Below, in pieces: positions 1 to 10,203 of a stretch of DNA of 64,000 nucleotides. A program made the translations under genes and the position numbers. Below the pieces are notes generated by a model that was given only the letters and a program-made list of their open reading frames with translations, searched no databases and was not told the origin of the DNA. Each line of letters opens with the position of its first letter. Position 1 is the first letter of the stretch. Source of the stretch: Brasenia schreberi (taxonomy: Eukaryota > Streptophyta > Magnoliopsida > Nymphaeales > Cabombaceae); the NCBI GenBank assembly GCA_036023115.1, contig JAYKKT010000076.1, positions 4,092,001 to 4,156,000 on the forward strand, in the 5' to 3' direction.

Positions 1-473
1 TGATGTCTAGACTCGATGCACATGTATGATTTGAGAGTGTGATGCATGATGCTTATGCACACACTATGGGTTAAGCTTATTTCTAAAAATCCCCAATCCT
101 TGCATAAGTCAAGGATCTTGCGAATTTCAGGAAGTTCGGAGGTTTTTATTCCTCCTAGCTTTGGTGATTCTCGAGCTTTTTATTTTGAAAAAGCTCTAGA
201 CAAAAGGGTGTTCAAGATCAGCTTTTTGGATTTTTTTTTTGGTTTTTGGGAGTTATATACAATTTTCGAAAAGCATTTTTACAATTTTCGAAAATGGACT
301 TTTGTACATGGCCAAAGGCTTTAAAACAAATTTCTTTTTGGATTTTTCATTTTTCCAAATGTTTTTGAGATTTTGTTTTGGGTTTTCAATTTTTTTGGTT
401 TTATGGCAAATATCTGATTTTTTTTTATTTATTTTTTTGGCTTTTTCAAAAAGAGGGATCTTCCCATGAACCT
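1..473 (-). pseudogene. Remnant of the pol N-terminal spacer in element G
   Basis: Read on the minus strand, the sequence after the conserved TTTGTAG-GT boundary (AG at 472-473) encodes a tryptophan-Glu-Asp-Pro-Ser stretch. It matches the Glu-Asp-Pro-Phe/Ser start of pol ORF2 in A, B and C. Lys-rich, low-complexity sequence follows, with several stops. It is extremely T-rich on the plus strand. RT itself is not reached before the window edge, so whether G ever had RT cannot be seen here. Confidence 0.5.
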
Positions 474-488
474 ACAAAGAAAACATTC
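472..488 (-). promoter_or_regulatory. Candidate 3' splice site before pol (element G)
   Basis: On the minus strand the sequence is pyrimidine-rich and ends TTTTCTTTGTAG, followed by GT. The same boundary occurs at the equivalent place in A (two copies), B and E, and in decayed form in C. Conservation in a diverged, coding-deleted element suggests that the site itself matters. Function is inferred. Confidence 0.4.
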
Positions 489-543
489 ATGAATCAGACT
501 CTAATCAATAGGTCTAAGACATGGGTTTTGGGTTTTAGTGGTT

Positions 544-1092
544 CTACAGGGCACCCTTGACCCAGATGGTCTTAGGTGGCGGCTCTGGGGGTATGGGTGG
601 GCTGTAGCCCAATCCATACTTTTGTCGATTGGCCTGAGGTAGGATAGGTTCGAGCCTACCTTGGTTTTGGGTTCCCAGGCCCTGGTAGGGCTTATATCCC
701 ATATTCAGAATCATGTTCCAAGACTTCTTGTTTTTTGAAAAGTTTTTGTATAAATCATGGCCTTGGAACATGGAATCGTCCATGTCAGGGATATATACCC
801 TTTTGGATTTTGGGATTTTGGATTCTGGGGCGATGGAAGACTTGGGCTTCCATTTAACCCTGGTTTGGGAGATTTGTTTCTCAAGGGAAGCCGTGCTTGG
901 TCCCTCGAGGATTTTTGGATATCTCGGGGCAATGGAAGACTTGGGCTTCCACGCAACTTTATTTTGGAAAACATGTTTCTCGAAGAAAACCAGGCTTGGT
1001 TCTTTGAAAAACTTTGGATTTTTCAGGATGGTGAAAAACTTGGGTTTCCACACGTCCTGGGTTTGGGAAACATATTTTTCAAGGGAAGCCAA
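544..1092 (-). pseudogene. G-patch-containing ORF fragment of element G
   Basis: About 180 codons on the minus strand, with no ATG at the open-frame start. The N-terminal half has imperfect peptide repeats around W-K-P-K-(S/F) (repeats near residues 18, 50 and 86). The C-terminal half has the conserved block with D-D-S-M-F-Q, then K-S-W-N-M-(I/L)-L-N-M-G-Y, a Gly/Leu pair and G-L-G-Y. This resembles the G-patch (glycine-rich nucleic-acid-binding) motif found after protease in Tat elements and some retroviruses. Here the protease that normally precedes it is replaced by the repeat region. The same block ends ORF1 in A, B, C and E. The frame stops at the normal ORF1 end region. Confidence 0.6.
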
Positions 1093-1145
1093 GCTTGCTC
1101 CCTTGAGATTTTTGACCTGCTCCCTAGGTGCAACTTGTGATGCCC

Positions 1146-1469
1146 CTAGGGATGGATTTTTTGTTTCAAAGTCCTAATCTTGGTTCTAGGGTACAAGACT
1201 AGGCTCGAAGAAGTGGGTTTTTCTATGGCAAGGTTATGAGCTCCTAAGATGTCGATATATGCATTAGGGGTCTCCATGTCTACCATTTTTTCAACTTCTT
1301 TTTGTTTTTGTTTTTGAAATTCTTTTGGCTGGTGCGGGATATTTGGCGCACCTTGAAAATTCTCTAACCTAGGCACATTTCGTGGGTTTGTGTGTGCAGA
1401 GGGGTTATCCAATGCATCTGATGACCCCATATAAAGAAGAGAGTTTTGAGAAGGATGGGTTTCAAGCAT
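1146..1469 (-). CDS. Unrecognised 107-codon ORF in element G
   Basis: A true ATG (1467-1469 on the minus strand) opens a polar, Pro- and Lys-rich protein with a Q-K-Q-K-E-V-E-K segment near residue 53. I do not recognise a domain. It lies between the duplicated 5' leader region and the G-patch fragment, where intact relatives encode gag and protease, and may be a Gag remnant or unrelated replacement sequence. It could also be open by chance, since the region is compositionally biased. Confidence 0.25.
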   Translation of the reverse strand: MLETHPSQNSLLYMGSSDALDNPSAHTNPRNVPRLENFQGAPNIPHQPKEFQKQKQKEVEKMVDMETPNAYIDILGAHNLAIEKPTSSSLVLYPRTKIRTLKQKIHP

Positions 1470-1779
1470 ACCTCTTTGTGGCTTGTCTACCTTATCATGG
1501 TGAGAGCAGGCCGTTTTCCCGGGTAACTTTGTTTTGAGCCCCTAGGGTTTCACGAGGCATTCCTTTTCGAAACTTACCTGTTTTTCACTCTCGTCTTTTT
1601 GTGGGGTGCGGGTTTTATGTCCCACTGTGTGTGTGTGCCTAGACTTAGGAATTGCACTTGAATTTTTCGAAATTTCAAAGTTTGATTTTTCAATTTTTTT
1701 GTCTTTTTGAAAGTTTTCAAGATTTTTTTGATTTTTTGAAACAAAAACAACTCTTTTTAAATTTTCTTTGGAATTTTCG

Positions 1780-2270
1780 AATTTTGGATTTGTGGGAGTG
1801 GAGGACTAGCCCTTTTCTTCCTTAATTCCCTCGTTGATTTTGATTTTGGTTTTCTTTTCACAATCTTTGTGCGCCCGAGAAGAGCTGCTATGGGATTTAT
1901 GGGTTTTAAGCTCCTTGCTCAAAACATCCATTTTTTTGAAAGTTTCCCATATATCAGCTAGCATTTCTCATTCTTTGGCTGTTTTGAAAACCTCTTTTGA
2001 TTTACTCAACGAGGATTTTGGAAGTGTGGGAGTGGAGGACTTGCCCCTTTCTGGGTTTTGGCCTTTTACCTCACATCCTTCGTCGAGTTTGAGATTGGTT
2101 TTCTTTTCCCGATCTTTGTGCGCCCGAGAAGAGCTGCTATGGGATTTATGGATTTTAAGCTCCTTGCTTAAAACATCCATTTTTTCTTTGAAAATCGCCT
2201 GTATATTAGCTATTGCTTCTCATTTTTTGGCTTTCTTAGAAACCTCTTATGATTTACTCGACGAGGATTT
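1780..2270 (-). repeat. Two-copy tandem duplication, unit about 235-250 bp
   Basis: Shared landmarks (GTGGGAGTGGAGGAC at about 1792 and 2026; CTTTGTGCGCCCGAG at about 1865 and 2114) show two tandem copies just downstream of the primer-binding site on the minus strand. One copy is open for about 70 codons (2180-1968), with Ser/Lys-rich sequence. This is where gag begins in other elements, but no Gag similarity is visible. Confidence 0.7.
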
Positions 2271-2385
2271 TGGCTTTTGCTCCATTTTCTGCAAATTTTC
2301 TAAGTATGCACGATTTTTTGGAAAATACCTTTTTTTTCAAAAATTTGAGTGTAACTTGTTTGTTTGAAGTCTACTTAAGTCCCGA

Positions 2386-2403
2386 GTCCCACCGGGCGTG
2401 CCA
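2386..2403 (-). other. Primer-binding site, element G
   Basis: The minus strand reads TGGCACGCCCGGTGGGAC four bases inside the LTR end. Identical or one-mismatch copies occur in A, B, D and E and beside the 12003 LTR end. It would pair with a tRNA ending GGGCGTGCCA. Tat-group elements often use tRNA-Arg, but I did not verify the isoacceptor. Confidence 0.85.
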
Positions 2404-2481
2404 AATCTGTAGACACGGAAAAATTTCACTTGCGGGTTCTTAGGCCTGAAGTGAACCTTTTCGTGCTTACGTTCGCTTTTA

Positions 2482-2601
2482 GGGCGTGCCAGCTAGCTTA
2501 CTCAAACTAGCGAAGTAGTTTTTGAAATATCTGACTTTTGAAAGGCAATTGTGGACAAGCGGGATCTTTTCGTCGCAAACCTTATTGAACCGACGCTCAA
2601 G
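2482..2601 (-). other. Conserved U5 structured element (G)
   Basis: On the minus strand: a stem CTTGA..TCAA around GCGTCGGT (2584-2601), then GCTAGTTTGAGTAAGCTAGC (2492-2511), then TGGCACGCCC (2482-2491), which repeats the first ten bases of the PBS. Both stems differ in sequence from those in A/B/E but still pair (one G-U in the second). See the corresponding finding. Confidence 0.6.
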
Positions 2602-3481
2602 GGTCAATTTGTACGCTTAGAGACATCGTTTGAAACAAGTTAAACTCAAATTCGATTTTTGAATGAACAGGTGTTTGAAAACTTCAAAAAGCATGCATTT
2701 GGCGAGTTTTTGCTTTTACTGGGTTTGGGCGACCCTAAGTCTTTGAAATTTATCTGCCTTAGGCGTGGAGTGTGTGCATCAAGTGCCTAAGATGGGCGTT
2801 TTGCATGATTTATTCAGGTTTTTTCGATGCAGGTATGCAACCTAGCTCGAGTATGGCGAGTATGCAATGCAACTCACACAACTTGAATGTAAAACCCAAA
2901 ATTTAAAGACTTAACAGAAGGGAAAACCCAAATTGAATGCAACTCACACGACTTGAATGTAAATTGCAGAAATTCAAATATCTCTATATCTTAAGAGCGG
3001 AAAGGCTCAATGTGTGCGTGGGTGTTGTGTATAAATTGAAATGCAACACACGCAACTGAACCGTAAAACGCAGCTGAAGGGAGATATAGATATATGTAAG
3101 AGCGGAAAGGCTCAATTGTGGTGTGTGTGTATGTGTATAAATTGAAAGACAACACACACGACTGAATTTAAAACCCAGAATTGAAATGCGTACACAACTG
3201 AACCGGGAAAACTCACGCAACAGAAAGTATATAGATATGGCTATATCTTAGCGGCTTCTGAGGCCAAAATGTGTGTGAAGTGTTTGAGCAAACGCTCGGG
3301 TGTTTCTTGGGTGTGAGTGTGTAATTGAAAAACAAACTCACACGACTTAATGTAACAACCCAGCTTAATTGAAATACGTACGTATAATAAGAGCGAAAAG
3401 GCTCAATTGTGTACGTGGTGCTTGTGTACGAGATAAGAGCGAAAAGGCTCGAGTGTACGTGTGTGTCTCGTGTGTCCAACA

Positions 3482-3530
3482 CTGTTATTACATCCGGGGG
3501 GAGACGATGCTCCGTTATTACAACCCCGTA
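3482..3530 (-). other. GGAG/CTCC stem flanked by TTGTAATAACG-like repeats (G)
   Basis: Plus strand here reads GTTATTACATCC..GGGGGGAGACGATGCTCC..GTTATTACAACCCC. On the minus strand GGAGC and CTCC form a short stem between two TGTAATAAC copies. The same arrangement occurs in every A/B/E-type LTR (for example 34738-34778 and 58412-58455). Confidence 0.5.
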
Positions 3531-3760
3531 TCAAATTGAATTGAATACGAAAAACAACTTGATATATATCAAAATAAACTCATATTTTCCAGATTCTTGA
3601 GTTATGCTCGTACAAGAGGCGAGTCCATCATCATTACATGGAGTCCGGGGCACGTGGGAGCGAAGCCGGAGAGCTTGAGAGCTTGGGGAGACTTGGAGTT
3701 CCGAGAGCTGCAAATTATACTGGGTTTAGGGCCGCTTGGGGCTGGTTTGGGTAAGGGATG

Positions 3761-4617
3761 ACTCGAGCCACCTTGGCTCGAGTGATAGGCTTTTTGGTTT
3801 AGGATTTGGCCAGCATTTGGCCTTAGGTTTAGTGAGGTTTAGAATTAGAATTAGGCCAGCACTTGGCCTTGGTTTAGGTCATGTTTTGGACCTGGTATTA
3901 GGCATGACTCGAGCCAAGGTGGCTCGAGTGATAGGATATGGTTTAGTTCTTGTGAAACTCGAGCCAAAGTGGCTCGAGTGGTAGTTGTTTGCTCTAGGGT
4001 TCGGCCAACATTTGGCCTTGGTTTAGATCTTATGAAACTCGAGCAAAGGTGGCTCGAGTAAGAGTGGTATTAGGGTGTAGTTGGTCCTAGTCTAGGTGCT
4101 GAAGATGGGACACGGTTAAGCTAGGAATGATACATGGCCAGGTTTAGGTAGGGTTCACTAGGTTGCCAAGGTGAGCTTAGGGGCTGGTTCACGGCCAGCC
4201 CTTAGCCTAAGGTTTTGGGCTGGGATGGCCTGCCTTTAGGGCAGGCCTTAGTTGATTGTAGGTGGGACACGGCCTACTCTAGCAGGCCGTGGGTCTTAGG
4301 TAGGTGGGCTGGCTAAGGCCGGCAAGGTTTTTGGCAAGAAAAACTAGGAAGCCCGGCCACCTTTGGCCGGGCTGTTTTAGGTAGTTGGAGGGGGAAAACC
4401 AGCCACGGGCTGGGCTGGTTTTTAGGTAGTTGGTTTGCCTTTAGGGCAGGCCACCTTGGGTGGGAAAAGGGGACACGGCCTGCTGGTGCAGGCCGTGGGT
4501 TTTTGGGGAAAAAGGACTCGAGCTAAGGTGGCTCGAGTTAGGTTGAAGTTCGGCCAAAGCTGGCCGAACTTGGTTGGGTTGAAGGGGGGGGGAGTTCGGC
4601 CAAGTGGTGGCCGAACT
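3761..4617. repeat. Array of at least ten short GC-rich hairpins in LTR G
   Basis: Inverted repeats with 8-10 bp arms and 3-8 nt loops lie at 3761-3783, 3907-3929, 3957-3979, 4037-4059 (one mismatch), 4268-4291, 4350-4373, 4397-4421, 4474-4497, 4516-4538, 4547-4570 and 4593-4617. Arm types are ACTCGAGCCA/TGGCTCGAGT, AGTTCGGCCA/TGGCCGAACT, CACGGCCTGC/GCAGGCCGTG and AGCCCGGCCA/TGGCCGGGCT. LTR H has four related hairpins at the same place. Confidence 0.85.
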
Positions 4618-4785
4618 AGGTTTAGATCTTGGAGTAGCCTAGCTAGGTGGTTGTCTAGGGTAGATGTTTTGGGAAAAATCGGCTAGGACTTGGCTGTTTA
4701 GGTAGTGTTTTTAGGGGCGGTTCTTGGTGGTTGATGGGTGGTCTAGAGAGGTTAGGGAAGAGGTGGGTTAGATTAGGTTTTTAAG

Positions 4786-4791
4786 GCTTAC
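4786..4791 (-). promoter_or_regulatory. Candidate 5' splice site in LTR G
   Basis: The minus strand reads CCTAG followed by GTAAGCC, a good match to the plant donor consensus, about 245 nt downstream of the TATA box. Donor-like sites occur at 240-290 nt from TATA in A, B, H and X. Confidence 0.4.
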
Positions 4792-5032
4792 CTAGGGTGC
4801 AGCTCCGCGCCAGCCACCACTCAAGCCGCCAAGCTCCCCCACGATCTCCACTCCCAGCCAGCTTGAAGAAGATGTTCGTTTGGTGCAGCCCTTGCCTCCA
4901 TGGGCCAATCCCATCTCAAACAAAAAACGTTTTGGGCCTATCAGGCTCTTTCTCTCTCATCCCCCCCTTTATCTCACGTGAGGAGCTTCCCTGGAGAGTT
5001 CTCTCGTGAATGATTTCCAGCCCACTCACCTC

Positions 5033-5040
5033 TATTTATA
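5033..5040 (-). promoter_or_regulatory. TATA box of LTR G
   Basis: TATAAATA on the minus strand, directly downstream of the ATCC-rich array, in the position expected for the LTR promoter. Confidence 0.6.
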
Positions 5041-5049
5041 GAGGTTTTA

Positions 5050-5285
5050 AGTGGGTCTTGGATCTTGGGTCCTGGATTTGGGTCTGGCTATCCGGATCCA
5101 ATCCAAACTCTATGTGGATCTGGATCGTGGATCTCAGATATTTTGAGATCCAAATCCAATCCAAACATTTATTTGGGTTTGGATCTCGGATCTCGGATCT
5201 TGGTTTTTTGATATCCAGATCCAATCCAAACACAATTTGGATATGGATCTGGATATTTTTGGGTCCAGACCCAATCCAGATTTTT
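5050..5285 (-). repeat. ATCC/GGAT-rich array upstream of TATA (G)
   Basis: Dense irregular repeats of GGATCT, GGATCC, ATCCAAATCC and ATCCAGATCC over about 235 bp. Equivalent arrays lie upstream of the promoters in H (55395-55560), A (33118-33230; 50457-50560), E (56970-57080), B (21345-21450; 32525-32640) and D (14565-14690). A cis-element array is possible but not shown. Confidence 0.6.
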
Positions 5286-5841
5286 CTTCTGCTCCTTGGT
5301 TTTCTGGTCCTTTCTGGTGCTTTTCACCATCGGTTTCGAGCGGGCTTCGATTCATCAGACGCCCAACTTTGGCCTGGGTCTTCCCCAAGTCTTTCTTCCA
5401 ATCGGTGTTCTGCTTTTCAGGACTTTTTCGGCGTTCGTTTCGGTCCGCCGTTTTGGTTTTTGGTCGATTCCTGTTGATATCGAACTCAGATTGCCGCACG
5501 GATTCCGTTCTTCATTCTGACGGGACGTGTCTCGGACTTCTGTCGACCTCCTCAGGTACTGGGCTTCTTTCTGCATTTTGGAGCTGCTTTATGCTTTTCT
5601 TTGACCCAAATTACATTTTTACCCTTCTGTCGAGCTTTTCTCCAAACGGGCTCTTTTTTCTTCCGTTTTTGAACAGGGGGTGGCTTCTGAAATTCTGGGC
5701 TCGAATCCTCTTCTTGCCTGGGCTTTTCTTTTGCCTTTTGTACCTGTTTTCACATTTTAAAACAGGTTGTCGCTTTGGCTCAAACGAGCTTTTTTGCATT
5801 TTTGAGAGTTTTTGATTTTTGGAAAATTCGGGGTGTTTACA

Positions 5842-8800
5842 CATAGGATCTGCTAAATTCCTACCTTCTACATCGATCAACCAATACGAGTTGTTTGTAG
5901 TGGCTGCTCGTACAACATAGGGTCCATCCCAGTTGGAGCGCCACTTTCCCAGGGGGTGTGGGCCACGATGATGGATGGTTTTTAAAACCAGATCCCCCAC
6001 TTCAAAGTGGCTAGGTCTCATGTGTTTGCTATAATGTCGGGCTATCCTTTGCCGGTATGCACGAGCATGATCCATGGCAAGGAGTTGCCTCTCATCTAGC
6101 AAATCTAGTTCGGCCATCCTAGCATGCTGAAGCGTCTCTAGGGGGAGGTCGAGTGCAATGGATGTATGGAATGAATGAAGTTGGGTATGAATGGGAAGAA
6201 TGGCATTTGTGCCATAGACAAATTCGAATGGTGTGGCATTCGTGGGAGCCCGGATGGAAGTCCTATAAGCCCATAAGGCTTCATCCAGCTTCTCGTGCCA
6301 CGTCCTACCCTTCTCTAAGGTTTTCTCAATTATGCTAATGAGAGTCTTGTTTGTGGCTTCGGCTTGGCTGTTGCCTTGAGGGTAGTAGGGCGAGGAGAAG
6401 TGGTGAGTTATGCCATACGTGTTGCACAACTTAACCATCCACTCATTTTTGAATGGAGTGCCATTATCAGACACAAGGTCTCGTGGAACCCCAAATCGAG
6501 CAAAGATATTCCTCCGGATGAAGGCCACCACATGTTGCCCCATCACGTTGGTTAGGGAAATGGCTTCCACCCACTTGGAGAAATACTCCGTGGCTGCTAA
6601 AATAAATCGATGCCCATTCGAGGCCTTTGGAAATATTGGGCCTATGATGTCAAACGCCCACATGGTAAATGGCTAGGGGCTGACCACGGAATGCAATGCA
6701 GATGAAGGGATATGAATGGCGTGCCCATGCAATTGACATGGATGACACTTCCTAACATGATCGTGGCAATCCTTCTTCTGGGTGGACCAAAAATAGCCCC
6801 CTCTAAGTATTTTCATTGCCATCATGTTGGCATTAACATGACCTCCACATTCTCCATCGTGGAACTCGCGCATCACTGTCCTAGCCTCCTCTAGGTCGAT
6901 ACACCTAAGCAAAATGCCGGTAAAACTTTTTTTGTATAAAACCCCACCCAGAATGGTGTATCGGGTCGAAATCTTATGAATGAATGCCTTATCCTTGGAT
7001 GTGGCATCCTCGGTGAATCCCCCATTTTCCAAAAACTGTTTGATGTCATGAAACCAGGGTTTTTCAATAGACTCTAGGTTATTTTGGCAAATATCCAAGT
7101 CGTGTGTGGATGGGTGGGGTGCATGCCATATTTCCAAAGATCTGGTCCCTAAAATGGGATCGACCTTCAGGGCTGAACCCAAGGAGGAGAGGGCATCTCT
7201 CCCTACATGTGTGAGTTTACACGATTGGAAGGACTGGACCAATCGAGTGGCCAACTCGTGATATGGAAGTAGTTTCTCATTACATACTTGCCAAATTTTT
7301 AAAACCTGGTTTATGACAAGGAGCGAATCTCCAAAGACCTCGATGCATGATGCCCCTAGAGTTTTCGAAATTCTTAAGCCTTGTATGAGTGCTTCATACT
7401 CAGCTACGTTGTTGGACCATTCGAAATCTAAGCGGACTGCTATGGGAATCTCGCCCTTTTCAGGGGAGATTAGGATGACCCCAACACCAGCCCCTCGTTG
7501 GTTTCGTGCCCCATCGAAGTGCATCTTCCACACTTGGTTTTTGAAAGCATTTGTCAAAATGTGGTTCTGAAAATGGTTTTGTAATATGCCTTCATCAGGC
7601 ATTTCAACAAGCGTGGGATATGCGTCCTCCAAGGGGAACTCAACCACGTAATCTGCTAGGGCTTGCCCCTTAATGGAGATCTGGTGATGGTATTTCAGAT
7701 CATACTCCATTAGAAGGAGTTGCCATTTGCCCAATCTACCCGTGAGAATGGGTTTTTCAAACAAGTGCTTGATTGGATCAAGCTTGGACACCATCCATAT
7801 CTCATGATCTAGGAAATAGTGTCTGAATTTCTGGCAGACCCAGACTAGGGCCAAGCACGTCTTCTACATGGCTTGATAATTTCATTCATAAGCCAAGAGG
7901 GTTTTCGAAATGTAGTAGATGGCATCCTCCTTATGGGTGTCATCCTCGTATTGAGCCAACAGGGCTCCTAAAGCATTCGCATGCACGGAGATGTATAATA
8001 AAAGCGGTTTGCCTTGTTTTGGAGGTTTCAAAACGGGGGGATTAACCAAGTATGCCTTCAGTCTCTCGAAGGACTTCTGGCATTCATCATCCCATAAGAA
8101 TTTCGTGCCCTTCCTCAACAGTTTGTTGAAGGGCTCGCATCTAGTGGCCAGATTCGATATGAATCGGCGAACGGATTGTAAACGACCTTGGAGGCTACGG
8201 ATTTGGGTGAGATTGGAGGGTGGAGACATGTCTATGATGGCTCGACACTTAGAGGGGTTAACTTCTATTCCCCTTTGGCTCACCATAAAGCCTAGAAGCT
8301 TCCCCGATTCTACCCCGAATACACATTTTTGAGGGTTTAGCTTTACTATGTAAAGCCTAAGCCTTTCGAAAATCTTTTGTAAACATTCGATGTGAGTGCA
8401 TCGGGTTTTAGATTTTGCCAAGAGATCATCTACATACACTTCTACGAGCTCATGAATCTGATCATAGAAGATCGTGGTCATGGCTCGTTGGTATGTTGCG
8501 CTGGCATTTTTCAAACCAAAGGGCATGACCGTATAGCAGTACGTGCCCCATGGGGTTGTGAAGGCGGTCTTACCCTGATCTCGTGGACTTAGTTTGATTT
8601 GATTATAGCCTGAATAGCCGTCCATGAAGGAAAACATTTCATGATTTGCAGTACTATCGACTATCAAATCTATGTTTGGTAAAGGATAATTATCCTTTGG
8701 AGTGGCTTTATTCAGGTTTCTGAAATCGATGCATATTCGAATTTTCCCATTGGTTTTTCGAACTACAACGATATTTGACAGCCAATTAGAATACGCAATG

Positions 8801-9029
8801 GGTTTTATAAATCCGGCTTTTAACAAATCTTCTAAACCCTCTTTGACTCCCGTGTGTACATTCGGGTGTATTTTCCTAAGCTTCTGCTTTATGGGTTTTA
8901 CACCTACATCCAAGGGAAGACGATGTTCGACAATGCTGGGGTCTATGCCCGGAATGTCTTCATACGTCCATGCAAACACATCTAGATAGGTTCGTAGAAA
9001 TGCAATGAATGCTAACCTTTCAGTCTCCC
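5842..9029 (-). pseudogene. pol: pol (RT, RNase H, second RNase H, integrase) of element D/F
   Basis: One minus-strand frame broken by stops. RT covers about 9029-8050 and keeps the F-S-F-M-D-G-Y block, M-P-F-G-L-K-N and Y-V-D-D. The first RNase H follows (about 8030-7700) and lacks the expected catalytic Asp. The second, archaeal-type RNase H (about 7540-7165) has F-D-G-A, G-D-S and A-E-Y-E-A. Integrase has an HHCC finger (about 6870-6745) and a D,D,E core, ending with G-K-W-R-x-N-W-D-G-P-Y. Stops near 7881, 7866 and 6673 are single-base changes relative to other copies (CGA to TGA, GAG to TAG, TGG to TAG). The 5' end is cut by LTR debris at about 9030, and the 3' end by LTR G. Confidence 0.85.
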
Positions 9030-10203
9030 CCCGCTTGTAATAACGTGGATTGGCACACCCACACACACGTGCACTCTCTTAGTCGTGCACGATTTTGAAC
9101 ACACACGGGCCTAATCAGCCCCTAAGATATAAATTTATGTATATACTTTAAATTACGTAGGGTTTTGCTTAAGTTGGGTGTGTTGTCTTTCAATTCAAGC
9201 ACGCACACACATTGAGCCTTCGCTCTTATTTGTAAGACCCAAGTAAGGGCCGTGTTATACTATTTGGGTTTAATTTCATGTTGTGTGCGTAGTACTTCAA
9301 TTCAAGCACTCACACACATTGATCTTTCGCTCTTATTCCCAAGACCTTAGTTAAGTCCATACTACAATTTATATTTGGGTTTAATTTCATGTTGTGTGCA
9401 TAGTACTTCAATTCAAGCACTCACACACATTGAGCTTTCGCTCTTATTCCCAAGACCTTAGTTAAGGCCATATTGCAAGTTATATTTGGGTTTCATTTCA
9501 TGCCATATTTGGGTTTCATTTCGCTCTTATTTGAGCCGTCGCTCTTATTTGCAAGACCCGAGTAAGGGCCCATATATACATTATATACGTATTTCCCTTC
9601 GGCATTTATATTACAAGTCATTTCCCTTCGGTTATTTCCCTTCGGCAATTTCCATTACAAGTCATTTCCCTTAAGTCATTTCCCTTCGGCATTGTCTTTA
9701 CATTCGGGTTTTCCCTTTGGAGTAGTGTGAGTTTGCATTGCATATACGCCATACCACGAGTTAGGATGCATATTGCATCAAAGCAAACCCCATACTCCAG
9801 CTCAAATTCGCCACATTTAGTGGAGTGTTCATAACACACACCTTGGTGGCCCATAAAGGGATAAAAAGAAAGACTTAGGCACGTGCAAATCCACGTGATC
9901 TAAAATCTGAAAATCATACTAAAAAGACCCGAATCAAAACACCTCAAACCACTTTCGTAGGTCCTATCCAAAACTCGATTTTTAAAGCGTACAGACTGAC
10001 CCTTGCGCATCATTGCAAGAAGGTCTGTGATGACAAGAGCTTGCTTGTTCATAGTGGCCATGTTAGAAGTCAGGTTAAAATATATCTTCGCTGGCTTAGG
10101 TAAGCTAGCTGGCACGCCCTGTTTATTCAAATAGGACTTAGACACACGAAAGGATCCGCTCCAGGTATGAGAAACCAAGGAGGCGGAGATTTTCTACGTC
10201 TAC
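9030..10203 (+). repeat. Truncated LTR, 3' part (A/B/E-like subfamily)
   Basis: It begins in the middle of the LTR (CTCCCCCCGCTTGTAATAACG) right at the break in D/F RT. It continues through GT-rich repeats and the U5 block (hairpin 10090-10109, TGGCACGCCC 10110-10119) and ends at a proper LTR terminus (CGTCTACA). No PBS follows; instead the middle of another LTR begins. It looks like the 3' end of an element that had inserted into the LTR at 10204 and then lost its left part. Confidence 0.7.

Larger units (their letters stand above)
1..5841 (-). mobile_element. Element G: deleted Tat-type LTR retrotransposon, partial
   Basis: The 5' LTR (2408-5841), primer-binding site (2386-2403) and about 2.4 kb of internal sequence are present; the rest lies left of the window. 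The right LTR border (reverse complement begins TGTAAACACC) abuts the integrase end of element D/F at 5842, so G inserted there. The interior has no recognisable gag, protease or RT, but it keeps the G-patch motif and the start of the pol spacer. That pattern fits a non-autonomous derivative mobilised by relatives. The target-site duplication cannot be checked because the other end is off-window; the right flank begins CATAG. Confidence 0.8.
2408..5841 (-). repeat. LTR of element G (3.43 kb)
   Basis: The reverse complement runs from TGTAAACACC (5841) to GTCTACA (2408), ending beside the PBS. It contains, in transcription order, an ATCC-rich array (5285-5050), a TATA box (5033-5040), a splice-donor-like GTAAGC (4786-4791), a hairpin-rich segment (4617-3761), a region of GT-rich repeats with AAGAGCG motifs (3480-2880) and the conserved U5 block (2601-2482). 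The first part also matches H (54835 onward), so G and H form one LTR subfamily distinct from A/B/E. Confidence 0.85.

Noticed and set aside
8702..8989. Open frames antisense to RT and integrase, repeated at 17092, 25798, 45608 and others
   Set aside because: They are shadows of the conserved pol frame on the other strand and recur wherever pol is present.
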